DNA of 64,000 nt from Bacillota bacterium (GCA_023395555.1 JAEWYQ010000054.1:1-64000), one strand, 5' to 3'. Shown: positions 1-7,072, numbered from the stretch's first letter. The notes: generated by a model not told the origin, from the letters alone. Program-made: numbers and translations.

Positions 1-99
1 GAGTTATATCAACAACCGGGTAATCGAGCCCATATCGGGGAGATTACCGGAAAGCAACAAGCGCTATATGAAGCTATGGGTGTTAATGTCCCGACCTAG
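1..99 (+). CDS. C-terminal fragment of an unidentified protein, possibly a transposase (runs off left edge)
   Basis: The reading frame is open from the first base and ends at TAG 97-99, giving 32 residues that finish with LYEAMGVNVPT. The composition and the short hydrophilic tail recall C-termini of some IS transposases, but I cannot name a family and the resemblance is weak. The stop codon lies inside a perfect 8-bp inverted repeat (88-95 and 109-116), as would be expected if a terminator or IS end closes the gene. It could equally be the end of any other gene lying to the left. Confidence 0.3.
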   Translation, partial: ELYQQPGNRAHIGEITGKQQALYEAMGVNVPT

Positions 100-116
100 A
101 TATAAAATGTCGGGAC
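88..116 (+). terminator. Hairpin over the stop codon of the left-edge gene
   Basis: GTCCCGAC (88-95) and GTCGGGAC (109-116) form a perfect 8-bp stem with a 13-nt loop. No clean T-run follows, so it may be a weak terminator or the inverted end of a mobile element. Confidence 0.35.
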
Positions 117-897
117 TTAAGGTTGAAAAAAATCCTGTAATTTTTGAATGATTTGTAAGTTATCGGTATGGTCATCTGCAGTGTTAATTGGAGGAAAACC
201 TTGATTACCCATTTGCATTACCCTGTATGATTAGAATTAACAAAATTCCATATACATTATCCTTTCATTATCGTTTTTGAATTAATTTACAATTTATTTT
301 GGTGATGTATGAAAACTCCATTTTGTTAGATAATGGGATAATTTAAAATATATCTTGGGTTGGTGTAGTAGGGAGGTCTAGGGCCAATCAGAGGCATTTT
401 CCAGATATAGTTAAGGTATTTTAAATTTACTGTTTCATCTGAATGGTTTACAAGCAATAATTCTCCGGGTAAGCTAATTTGCTGATTCATATTTGTCTCA
501 CTTTAAACTTTAATATTCTTTATTAATATATTTTATATTTTCCATATTATGAATATCTGGCAGGTCTGCTTCATAATAAGCTGCTGTATGGCAAGGTGGA
601 AATCTTCCAACTCCTTCCGGGTGGAATAAAGCTCTCCTGCAAGAGTCCTTCGCCAATGAGCCTTAACAAATAGGACTTGACGCCGCGGCGGAAGGAGTTC
701 TCTGCAATAGGCTGAGTAAGGAAGAGGAGGATGTGGAACAAATTAGTAGAATAGCAGAAGAGAATGCACTAGTAAGAGGGATTATGCATTATTTATAACT
801 CTATTCTTTTACAATAGGTACCCTAGGCAAGGGTAAGGTAATATATGGCATCCTAAATGAAGAAGTAATTGAAATAACCAATAACAAATAAGAAGGA
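100..897. other. Non-coding stretch with degenerate coding remnants
   Basis: No intact gene is visible in this AT-rich 800 bp. Bases about 590-799 form a plus-strand frame interrupted by one stop that ends HYL-stop and reads like eroded coding sequence (acidic segment SKEEEDVEQISRIAEE). Another short open stretch ends at about 890. I could not assign either to a family. A 54-codon reverse frame at 326-490 lacks a ribosome binding site and was not called. Confidence 0.4.
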
Positions 898-1014
898 ATG
901 AAGAGAATGTTATTCAATAAGAAGCCTTATTTACAAAATCCGAAAATAGATAGCATGACAATTATGTGGGAAACAGATAAGGTATCTACTTCAAAAGTAT
1001 ATGTTGCTTCATAA
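898..1014 (+). pseudogene. 5' fragment of a purple-acid-phosphatase-like metallophosphoesterase
   Basis: An ATG behind AGAAGGA opens a 38-codon frame containing KPYLQNP and SMTIMWETD. These are hallmarks of the fibronectin-like N-terminal domain of purple acid phosphatase/metallophosphoesterase proteins, which normally run to several hundred residues. The frame stops at 1012-1014, just after a segment STSKVYV that normally continues into the rest of that domain, so the catalytic domain is missing. Its 3' end overlaps the end of the converging WYL fragment, as if two truncated genes were joined by deletion. The family call rests on motif recognition only. Confidence 0.5.
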
Positions 1015-1384
1015 CTCGATCCCGTATTTGATCAACCACCCGGATTGGACCGGTAACATTCAGAACGGGGCCAAAACTTAATAATTTGATCAGGAGCTCG
1101 GTCTCATCCTGCAGGTCATACCAAAGGACAGCACTGCATTTTTTACCCTCCTCGTCTATCACAGTATGCTTTTCATAACTTGCAAATTCCATCATAAAGC
1201 GTTCAATTCCATTACGCTCATTTGTAATCTCCAGAGTAATGGGTTCAGTACAGCGCTTCCAATGGTATATGCGGGCCATATCAACAGGACGGGGATAACT
1301 TATATCGGAAACCTTTATATGATTGATTCGTGATAGATTAATGGTACCGCTGCATATACGGAAAATTTTGCGGCAACAAACCGC
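986..1384 (-). pseudogene. C-terminal remnant of a WYL-domain (YafY-type) transcriptional regulator
   Basis: The reverse frame is open from 1384 down to its stop at 986. It reads through a segment FRICSGTINLSRINHIKV resembling the end of a WYL domain, where FRLDRI-type motifs are typical, and then RPVDM. It finishes with the C-terminal extension typical of this family (ELLIKLLSFGPVLNV, then a basic helix). WYL regulators are usually about 300 residues with an N-terminal winged HTH. Here only about 130 C-terminal codons survive and no HTH is present. An internal ATG at 1279 has no clear ribosome binding site. The break point lies next to repeat copy A. Confidence 0.6.
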
Positions 1385-1417
1385 TCAACATACTTGAAAA
1401 CAGGCTATTCCAGCCAC

Positions 1418-1603
1418 AAGCAAAACCCCCGCTACGTCGTTGTAACGGGGGTTCTACTAAAAAGGGGAGGCTGTGCATTTGAGATTTCATGGTACTTCAT
1501 CATATGTAATAGGATATTCCGAAAGGGCATATTTGGGGATTTCAAATTCATCTTGTGTTGTCTTGTGATATCTAAGTTGCGTATAAAGTTGTGTATAGAC
1601 GAG
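1418..1603 (-). repeat. Dispersed element copy A: decayed reverse coding tail plus hairpin
   Basis: This 186-bp block aligns without gaps to 3397-3582; I counted 149 identical positions by hand, about 80 percent. On the reverse strand both copies carry a 38-codon tail that starts LVYTQLYTQ and ends at a TGA in the same place (1487-1489 here), with 24 of 38 residues identical. That is followed by the invariant 14-mer CTAAAAAGGGGAGG (plus-strand 1457-1470) and a hairpin at 1424-1435/1442-1453. The structure looks like the 3' end and terminator of a gene carried by a mobile element. A tyrosine recombinase is a guess, not shown. Confidence 0.7.
1424..1453 (-). terminator. Hairpin of element copy A
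   Basis: A 12-bp stem with one mismatch (1424-1435 with 1442-1453) and a 6-nt loop is followed on the reverse strand by TTTTGCTT, which fits a rho-independent terminator for the reverse-strand tail. Confidence 0.6.
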
Positions 1604-1690
1604 CGAGCAATGTACAAGATCAATAGAAATTACTATATGTTCGTTTGCATCGTCAGTCTACATTTTGTTAATTATAATTATTAAATGTTT

Positions 1691-1726
1691 CCCCGTTGCT
1701 GTCATTGGTGATGGGGATTTTTATTT
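1691..1726 (+). terminator. Probable terminator upstream of the padR promoter
   Basis: CCCC at 1691-1694 and GGGG at 1713-1716 bracket a partly paired stem followed by ATTTTTATTT. It would insulate the padR promoter from upstream transcription. Confidence 0.45.
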
Positions 1727-1753
1727 GACAATATCTTAAGGAAATGATATATT
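1725..1753 (+). promoter_or_regulatory. padR promoter
   Basis: TTGACA (1725-1730) and TATATT (1748-1753) are separated by 17 bp, a consensus-like sigma-A promoter 60 bp ahead of the PadR start codon. Confidence 0.65.
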
Positions 1754-1781
1754 ATGCGTAACGATATATCGCAACGCATAA
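1752..1781. promoter_or_regulatory. PadR operator (30-bp palindrome)
   Basis: Arms TTATGCGT (1752-1759) and ACGCATAA (1774-1781) are perfect inverted copies around a central palindrome CGATATATCG (1762-1771); only two base pairs of the 30-bp dyad mismatch. It overlaps the -10 box and the expected start point, the usual place for PadR autorepression. PadR-family operators commonly have ATG...CAT-type dyads. Confidence 0.65.
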
Positions 1782-1814
1782 TAACGTGATATATAATAGG
1801 TAGGAGGAGAAAAT

Positions 1815-2129
1815 ATGCCATATCAGGAAGGGCCTATGACAGAAGCCATGTATTATGTGCTATTGGCACTTAGTAAACCAACGCATGGTTATCAACTGAT
1901 GATAGATATTAAAGACATATCCGGTGGGCGCATTGAAATGGGGCCGGGTACTTTGTATGGGGTGCTCACTAGATTACTGAAAGAGAACCTGTTAAAGATA
2001 AAGCAAGATGACGGCAGAAGGAAAACGTATGAACTGACAGTGCTAGGGGAAACGGCTTTAAAAGCAGAATATCAGCGTTTGAAATTGATGTTAAATGATG
2101 GAGCTTTTTTAGAGGAGGAGCAGTTATGA
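1815..2129 (+). CDS. PadR family transcriptional regulator
   Basis: This 104-residue protein is a winged helix-turn-helix repressor of the short PadR type. It has the family's N-terminal signature (TEAMYYVLLALSKPTHGYQL), the wing segment GTLYGVLTRLLKENLL, and the DDGRRKTYELT strand. It is almost certainly autoregulated through the palindrome overlapping its promoter. The ATG follows GGAGGAGA at good spacing. It overlaps the next gene by 4 bp (ATGA), so the two are translationally coupled. PadR-DUF2812 pairs recur in Clostridia, where the regulator is thought to control the membrane partner; the inducing signal is unknown. Confidence 0.9.
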   Translation: MPYQEGPMTEAMYYVLLALSKPTHGYQLMIDIKDISGGRIEMGPGTLYGVLTRLLKENLLKIKQDDGRRKTYELTVLGETALKAEYQRLKLMLNDGAFLEEEQL

Positions 2130-3337
2130 GAGTGAAGAAGTTTCGAACCATCAGCATATATGAAATTGGCAAGACAGAGAGCTATCTGTCAGATATGGCG
2201 AAAGAGGGTCTTTTTTTAGCTGGTATGAGCCAGAGTTACAATATTTTTAAGATAAATGAACCAGCTGATATTGAATATCGCATTGAATTTGGAGAGAAGG
2301 AATTAAACTCGGAAATGCGAGAAATGTATGAAGTATCAGGTTGGAGTTATGTATGCTCCATCAGGGGAATTCATATTTTTAAGGCAGCAGCTTCTGATAC
2401 TTTGGTGGAAATACATACGGATCCGGAAGAGCAGAGTTATACACTACTGAAATCTTGTAAAATTCTCACGAGGTTGATTTCATTCGAGATAATAATGTTA
2501 TTGCTTGTGATTGCACTTTCAGTCTTTGCAACAATGATTGGTAGTACACCGGTACTAAATCTACTGGAGAATAATTTTATTTTTATTATTGAAATAGCAT
2601 TTATGATTTACATTATATTTGAAATTGTTAGGCAGATGCAAACGATTATACATATAAAGAAAAGACTTCAGATGGGCTTTTATATCAATCATCATGAGCA
2701 ATGGAAGAAGCGTTCGGCAGGAAAATTCGTTATATATAGTATTTTGGCTGTTTTGTCTATTTTGTGCCTGGCTTCTATTGCCAGCAACATACTAACTATA
2801 GCTGGATATATTACAGGCAGGTCAAATTATGCGCTTACACTCGCCACAGAGGTTCCAGTTGTTCGATTGAATGATATCGAGAAGCTTGAATCACCGGTGA
2901 TCCGCACAGATTACTTAAAATATAGCCATCATCTTTTGAGTAATGTTAGCGTCAAATACAATGTATTTATAAAAGAATATGAGATATATGAAGAATTTGT
3001 CCAGGAAAATATGACTTGGGAAGGGGAGGTTTACACACCTTCAATTCGTACAAATTATTATAAAGTATATACACCTTTTATGGTACAAGGTGCACTTTCA
3101 GATGTATTGCATAAGGCTGAGAATTATTTTTTTGTAGGCATGACAGATGAAAAAATTGCTGCTGAAAAGCTTGATTGCAATGGATTAGATGAGGCTTATT
3201 ATATATCGTCACGTGATAATGGAGAGAATTATTTTGGACTTGTTGTAAGAAAAGGGAATGTTATTTTATGGATGATATATATGGGTCAGAAATCTCGAAC
3301 AGAAGTTGTTGAAGCTTCTCAAGAATTATTTGAATAG
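2126..3337 (+). CDS. DUF2812 domain membrane protein
   Basis: This 403-residue protein has an N-terminal DUF2812-type domain (MRVKKFRTISIYEIGKTESY; then the GWSYVCSIRGIHIF segment near residue 75). Three hydrophobic segments follow at about residues 113-137, 145-168 and 200-228, and then a soluble C-terminal domain. It is coupled to padR by a 4-bp overlap. DUF2812 proteins are typically PadR partners of unknown function, with two to four membrane spans. The C-terminal 170 residues after the last span would face one side of the membrane and resemble nothing I recognise. The pair is flanked by element copies A and B, so it may be cargo. Confidence 0.8.
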   Translation: MRVKKFRTISIYEIGKTESYLSDMAKEGLFLAGMSQSYNIFKINEPADIEYRIEFGEKELNSEMREMYEVSGWSYVCSIRGIHIFKAAASDTLVEIHTDPEEQSYTLLKSCKILTRLISFEIIMLLLVIALSVFATMIGSTPVLNLLENNFIFIIEIAFMIYIIFEIVRQMQTIIHIKKRLQMGFYINHHEQWKKRSAGKFVIYSILAVLSILCLASIASNILTIAGYITGRSNYALTLATEVPVVRLNDIEKLESPVIRTDYLKYSHHLLSNVSVKYNVFIKEYEIYEEFVQENMTWEGEVYTPSIRTNYYKVYTPFMVQGALSDVLHKAENYFFVGMTDEKIAAEKLDCNGLDEAYYISSRDNGENYFGLVVRKGNVILWMIYMGQKSRTEVVEASQELFE

Positions 3338-3342
3338 CTATA

Positions 3343-3395
3343 AAGCAAAACCCCCATGGCGCCATTGTGAACAGGTTAAGTAACCCACTTGTAAA
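3343..3395. repeat. Truncated half-copy of the element hairpin
   Basis: AGCAAAACCCCCATGGCG (from 3343) repeats the left arm seen in copy A (AGCAAAACCCCCGCTACG) but has no matching right arm. It is followed within about 30 bp by the full copy B hairpin. This looks like a deletion or recombination scar between two element copies. Confidence 0.5.
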
Positions 3396-3396
3396 C

Positions 3397-3582
3397 AAGC
3401 AAACAGCCCGCCACGTCATTGTGGAGGGCTGTCTACTAAAAAGGGGAGGCTATGCATTTGAGGTTTCATGGTGCTTCATCATGTGCTATATGGTGTTCAG
3501 GAAGAGGATATGTGGGGATTTGTAATTCGTCTTGCTTCATCTTGTGGTATAAAAATTGCGTATAAAGTTGCGTATAGACGAG
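3397..3582 (-). repeat. Dispersed element copy B
   Basis: This is the ungapped partner of copy A (about 80 percent identical over 186 bp). It carries the reverse-strand 38-codon tail (LVYTQLYTQ...DEAP, TGA at 3466-3468), the 14-mer at 3436-3449, and a hairpin 3403-3414/3421-3432 of the same geometry as in A but with different, compensating stem bases. Weaker similarity continues to about 3635 with a 1-bp indel, so the copy is decayed. Confidence 0.7.
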
Positions 3583-3624
3583 GAAATAGCATAGGGGAAG
3601 TAATAGAATTAATATCATGTTCGA

Positions 3625-3653
3625 TTGTACCCATAGGGATTATATGGTAAGAT
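3625..3653 (+). promoter_or_regulatory. Promoter of the holin-like toxin
   Basis: TTGTAC (3625-3630) and TAAGAT (3648-3653), 17 bp apart, lie about 60 bp ahead of the toxin start. Confidence 0.45.
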
Positions 3654-3710
3654 AAATATAGGAGTAATCGAGACAAGGTGTGTTAGCCTCCCGGAAGGGA
3701 GGTGGTGCCA

Positions 3711-3809
3711 ATGAATTATGTTACATACAGTGATTTATTTACTTTTGTATTAGTAATCATTGCACTGCTTACCTATTTAAATAATAGGAATAATAAGCAT
3801 AAAAAATAA
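3711..3809 (+). CDS. Putative holin-like type I toxin (32 residues)
   Basis: The sequence is a tiny hydrophobic peptide (MNYVTYSDLFTFVLVIIALL, then TYLNN and a basic tail ending HKK). It has one membrane span at about residues 8-22 and a lysine-rich C-terminus, the layout of TxpA/BsrG-like and holin-like toxins of Firmicutes. The leader has the typical self-pairing ribosome binding site: GCCTCCC (3686-3692) is complementary to GGGAGG (3697-3702), which can hide the Shine-Dalgarno. An antisense promoter faces the gene from 3932. When unrestrained such peptides depolarise or disrupt the membrane. Function is inferred from layout. Confidence 0.8.
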   Translation: MNYVTYSDLFTFVLVIIALLTYLNNRNNKHKK

Positions 3810-3897
3810 CTGCCCCTTGTCTTAGCCGGACACTTAGTAGGGGCAGTAAAGCCATATTAGGAGGCTAACCACCTTGTGGTCGGTTACTCCTTTTCTT
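3795..3897 (-). ncRNA. Predicted antisense antitoxin RNA
   Basis: A reverse-strand promoter (TTTACA 3927-3932, TACAGT 3904-3909, 17-bp spacer) would start an RNA near 3897. It runs back over the 3' end of the toxin transcript and ends at the shared hairpin 3809-3847, which is followed on this strand by TTATTTTTT. Overlapping 3' ends are the rule for TxpA/RatA-type systems. No protein is encoded. Ends are estimates. Confidence 0.6.
3809..3847. terminator. Bidirectional terminator shared by toxin mRNA and antitoxin RNA
   Basis: ACTGCCCCT (3809-3817) pairs perfectly with AGGGGCAGT (3839-3847). The reverse-strand exit has a strong T-run. Confidence 0.65.
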
Positions 3898-3909
3898 ATA
3901 TTTACTGTA

Positions 3910-4231
3910 ACACAATTCCAGATAAATGTAAAGTGATATTACGGTTTGGAAATCGAATATTTGCATTTAACATTTAACAAATATGAAATATTATTAAATT
4001 CAAAAGCTAGAATTATGGATAGAAATGTATTATACTAACAATACATGATAATTGGTCATTTGTAATTATGGACTGTTAAAGGGAGACATTACAAACAGAA
4101 GATTTAACTGCAAATATAGTAATAAGAGGAAGGATATAACCAAACAAAAAGATTGTTGTAGATAGTTTGGTAAATAGTATTAATTATAAATGGCAATGAT
4201 ATTGTGCTAAATATTAAAAGGGGGTTCTTAA
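3910..4231. other. AT-rich intergenic region before the DUF262 gene
   Basis: About 320 bp without a gene. It contains the antitoxin promoter at its left end and a TATACT box near 4031 that may serve the DUF262-HEPN operon, though I see no convincing -35 partner. AAAAGGGGG just before 4232 is the ribosome binding site. Confidence 0.5.
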
Positions 4232-5272
4232 GTGAGTAAAAAAGATTTGTATGATCAATTATTGGATCAAAAGAAGAAAGTTGATTTCAATTCTTATGAT
4301 TTTTCTGTGAAGGAGTTAATCTCTTTAGTAGCCACTGATAAAGTTATAGATATAGCTCCTGATTATCAAAGACAATTTAGATGGGATGATAAGCACCAAT
4401 CCTCCCTAATTGAGTCAATATTTTTAGGACTTCCAATTCCGAGCTTGTTCATGGCTACGAATGGCTCAGAGGGCAATTGGGAATTAATCGATGGTGTTCA
4501 ACGTATCAGTACGATTATTCATTTTGCGGGTACAGATGAACAGCAAGCTGTTATTAATTGTAAAGATAAGTTAACTCTGGTTGGACTAAAAAAAATGAGC
4601 CAATTTAATGGATTAACCTTTGATGATCTTCCGCTGCAAGTACAGTTGTCCTTCAAGATGGCTGTAATAAAGGTGATTTCGCTCACTGATAAAAGTGACA
4701 AAAGCGTTCGTTTCGATTTATTTGAACGATTAAATAGAGGAGGTGTGATATTATCAGACCAAGAAATTCGTAGTTGTGTATATCGAGGAGAATTTAACGA
4801 TTTTCTCAAACAGTTAGCTAAAAATAAAGATTTTACATCATGTATCAGATTAACAAAGTTGCAGCAATCTGACGGAACTAAAGAAGAAATGATACTGCGT
4901 TTTTTTGCTTATTTGAATAATTATCAGAAATTTGAACATAGTGTAGTCGAATTTTTAAATGAATATATGGAAAAGGCAGCTATAAGGTTTAATTATGAGC
5001 AGGGAGAAAAAATATTTAATGCCGTTTTTTCATCGCTTTCAGTAGCATTTCCGAGTGGAATTGTAAAGCATGGCATAACACCTCAAAACCTATTTGAAGC
5101 GGTTACTGTTGGAGCGGCGCTGGCTTATTGTAATAAAGGAAAAATTAATATTGCTGATGTTTCTGAGTGGATTAAAGATTCAGAACTCACAAAGCTTGCA
5201 ACAGGTGCAACCAACTCTCGTAAAAAAGTCGAAGGAAGAATTAAATATTGTCAAGAGAGGTTTGAACGATAA
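4232..5272 (+). CDS. DUF262 (GmrSD/ParB-like N-terminal) domain protein, predicted defence component
   Basis: This 346-residue protein starts at GTG behind AAAAGGGGG. DUF262 hallmarks are present: PDYQRQFRWDDKHQSSLIES near residues 43-62, the LGLPIP turn, and the nucleotide-site motif DGVQR at 87-91 (consensus DGQQR). A helical region then carries FERLNRGGVILSDQEIR (about 164-180). DUF262 is the domain of the GmrS part of type IV restriction enzymes and of many stand-alone defence proteins. The GmrD-type HNH domain (DUF1524) is absent, so this is not a complete GmrSD. Its stop is 2 bp from the HEPN gene start, implying co-translation. Flanking element copies B and C mark it as accessory DNA. 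Confidence 0.8.
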   Translation: MSKKDLYDQLLDQKKKVDFNSYDFSVKELISLVATDKVIDIAPDYQRQFRWDDKHQSSLIESIFLGLPIPSLFMATNGSEGNWELIDGVQRISTIIHFAGTDEQQAVINCKDKLTLVGLKKMSQFNGLTFDDLPLQVQLSFKMAVIKVISLTDKSDKSVRFDLFERLNRGGVILSDQEIRSCVYRGEFNDFLKQLAKNKDFTSCIRLTKLQQSDGTKEEMILRFFAYLNNYQKFEHSVVEFLNEYMEKAAIRFNYEQGEKIFNAVFSSLSVAFPSGIVKHGITPQNLFEAVTVGAALAYCNKGKINIADVSEWIKDSELTKLATGATNSRKKVEGRIKYCQERFER

Positions 5273-5274
5273 TT

Positions 5275-5937
5275 GTGTATGAGGATATTAAAAGAGAAGC
5301 AACAGATAAATTAATTAAAGTTAAATTATATTTGAATGAAATTAAGGCAAGCATAGCACCACCCCCAGCGTTGCCAAACGAATTTCAGAATACATTAAAA
5401 GGACTTTTCTTTGTTTATCTTTATGGTATATTTGAGATGGTAATTACAAAAACAATTGGTCGTACAATTGACGGATTGAATTCATCTGGAGTAAAAGTGA
5501 GTGATTGTAAATTGGAGTTGTTATCTCTTATACTGAACCCAGAATATGATGCGCTTTATGGTGTGGGTGAAAACAAAAAATGGCCAAGACGATGGGATGT
5601 GAGCCAAAAACTTATTGAGGATCAACCATTATGTATCATTGAAACACTTTTTCCAACAGATGGAAAAAACATTCAAAAGAAACAATTAGAAAGTTTAAAT
5701 AAAAGTTTTGGAAATAATCATCCCATTTTCCCACGTCCAGAAATACAAGGATATTTAGAGGAACTTGTTAGATTTAGAAATTACATTGCTCATGGAGATA
5801 TGCTTCCCCAGGAGATTGGAAGAAGTTTTTCTATTGTCGAACTGGAAAAAAGGTGTAGTAGTATTGATGAATTATGTACATATTTCATTGATAGTTATGA
5901 AGAATATATTTCAAATCAAGAGTATCTGAATGTTTAA
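5275..5937 (+). CDS. HEPN domain protein (MAE_28990-like), candidate ribonuclease effector
   Basis: This 220-residue, largely helical protein carries an RX4H HEPN motif RNYIAH at residues 168-173, preceded by a charged helix (LEELVRF) and followed by GD. HEPN proteins with RX4-6H are metal-independent RNases common in toxin-antitoxin and abortive-infection systems. The N-terminal half (FFVYLYGIFEMVITKTIGRTI) resembles MAE_28990/MAE_18760-type HEPN proteins, which I recall beside ParB/DUF262 proteins. The start is GTG at 5275, placed by the tight spacing to the upstream stop; AGAGAGG lies 13 bp upstream. An RNase effector controlled by the DUF262 partner is an inference. Confidence 0.75.
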   Translation: MYEDIKREATDKLIKVKLYLNEIKASIAPPPALPNEFQNTLKGLFFVYLYGIFEMVITKTIGRTIDGLNSSGVKVSDCKLELLSLILNPEYDALYGVGENKKWPRRWDVSQKLIEDQPLCIIETLFPTDGKNIQKKQLESLNKSFGNNHPIFPRPEIQGYLEELVRFRNYIAHGDMLPQEIGRSFSIVELEKRCSSIDELCTYFIDSYEEYISNQEYLNV

Positions 5938-6209
5938 TTAAGGTTATTATAAGTATTTTTGCTTTCATGTTACTTCATCATGCGTTATCTTATTATAAAA
6001 AGTTGCGTATAAAGTTGCGTATGAACTAATCTTAAGCAATAAATTTTCGAGATAAATCATTTAGATGAAACCCTTAAAACCCAGTAAATAAGCCTATTGT
6101 AGCCATAAGCAAACAACCCACTACGCCTTTGCAGTGGGTTGTTGCTAAAAAGGGGAGGATAAGTATTTAACTTCTCTTTGGTAACCATAATTGGAGGGGG
6201 AATCCAATT
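5938..6209 (-). repeat. Dispersed element copy C (rearranged)
   Basis: Bases 5963-6022 match the distal part of copies A and B: TTCATCATG, then the paired GCGTAT motifs in GCGTATAAAGTTGCGTAT at 6005-6022. An internal deletion breaks the reverse tail. The hairpin (6112-6124 with 6131-6143) and the 14-mer CTAAAAAGGGGAGG (6145-6158) lie about 100 bp to the right instead of to the left, so the order is permuted relative to A and B while orientation is kept. The flank GCCATAAGC also matches the copy A flank. No gene is present here. Confidence 0.6.
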
Positions 6210-6350
6210 ATGAAAGAGCATACGCATTTACATCCCTCAATGGAACCTTGTTCCTTATTAGGATATTACTATTATGATACACATTTACAAGATTTATACA
6301 TTAAAATAAAAATATTTCATATTGGAAATTTATATATATACATGGTATAA
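6210..6350 (+). CDS. Possible small protein (46 residues)
   Basis: ATG at 6210 follows an excellent GGAGGGGG. The frame ([14 protein letters not shown]..., tyrosine-rich middle) ends inside the promoter of the next gene. I recognise no family, and the overlap with a consensus -10 box argues that it may be fortuitous or a remnant. Confidence 0.25.
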   Translation: MKEHTHLHPSMEPCSLLGYYYYDTHLQDLYIKIKIFHIGNLYIYMV

Positions 6351-6351
6351 T
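6322..6351 (+). promoter_or_regulatory. Promoter of the SEC-C protein gene
   Basis: TTGGAA (6322-6327) and TATAAT (6346-6351) with an 18-bp spacer lie about 100 bp ahead of the chosen start. Confidence 0.5.
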
Positions 6352-6447
6352 AGCCACAGATATCATACCTGTGCCGAAGAATCAAGGGAAGAGGAAGGTA
6401 CAGAAGCCGAAAATGGTTATTTTTATGTACGAGGAAGGATGGAAACC

Positions 6448-6954
6448 ATGAGTTTATTACAAGAGTGGAGAGATTATGCTTATGCCAATGATATGGATAA
6501 TCGCTCCGGCCAATTATTCTGGGCCAATTATTTTAACATTGAGAAGGAAATTTATAAGGTTTTACTTGCGGATGCAAATAAAGTGTGGGAAGGGACAGTA
6601 GCTTCTCTTGCGGCGGAGTTTGATACGGAGTTAAAATACTTTGTCGGCTTTTTGGATGGGATCAATGACAGTCTGGTGAAGCCCAATCCGATTGAGGAGA
6701 TGGATGAGAACACCACTGTCAGCTTGGCCTTTGACAAGGAGAAGCTGTATTATAATATGGTTGCAGCTCATGCGGAATGGCTTTACGAGATGGAAGAATG
6801 GGATGCGCTTCTTACACCGGAGCGCAGAAAAGAGCTGTACCGTGAACAGAAGCAATCCGGTACCGTTGTTAAGGATAAGAAGGTGGGGAGAAATGATCCC
6901 TGTCCTTGCGGCAGCGGTAAGAAGTATAAGAAATGTTGCGGAGCTAACGCATAA
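6448..6954 (+). CDS. SEC-C motif protein
   Basis: This 168-residue protein is mainly helical. Its conserved block ([16 protein letters not shown] near 60-75, then PNPIEEM) matches a family frequent in Lachnospiraceae. It ends in a SEC-C zinc-binding motif [19 protein letters not shown], which uses a CxC-x8-CC pattern and is borrowed from the SecA C-terminus. The motif binds zinc and often mediates protein or ribosome contacts; the protein's actual role is unknown. I chose ATG 6448 because GAGGAAGG lies just upstream and homologous proteins begin MSLL; an earlier in-frame ATG at 6322 would lie within the promoter. Confidence 0.8.
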   Translation: MSLLQEWRDYAYANDMDNRSGQLFWANYFNIEKEIYKVLLADANKVWEGTVASLAAEFDTELKYFVGFLDGINDSLVKPNPIEEMDENTTVSLAFDKEKLYYNMVAAHAEWLYEMEEWDALLTPERRKELYREQKQSGTVVKDKKVGRNDPCPCGSGKKYKKCCGANA

Positions 6955-7072
6955 TAAACGGGTGTTGCAGGCCTTGGATACAAATCCCCTCCTTATTTTA
7001 AATTATAATAAGGCGGTGGGGTTTGCGCGGTCTGCAGCACCTGTGCTATTTCAATAAGGTCTTATACTTGTA

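Noticed and set aside
326..490. 54-codon reverse frame in the left intergenic region
   Set aside because: No ribosome binding site and no recognisable family.
4232..5272. Complete GmrSD type IV restriction enzyme
   Set aside because: Only the DUF262 (GmrS-like) part is present; the DUF1524 HNH part is missing from both genes.
1385..6160. Prophage or integrated conjugative element
   Set aside because: No phage structural, replication or conjugation genes are seen; only decayed element tails and small modules.
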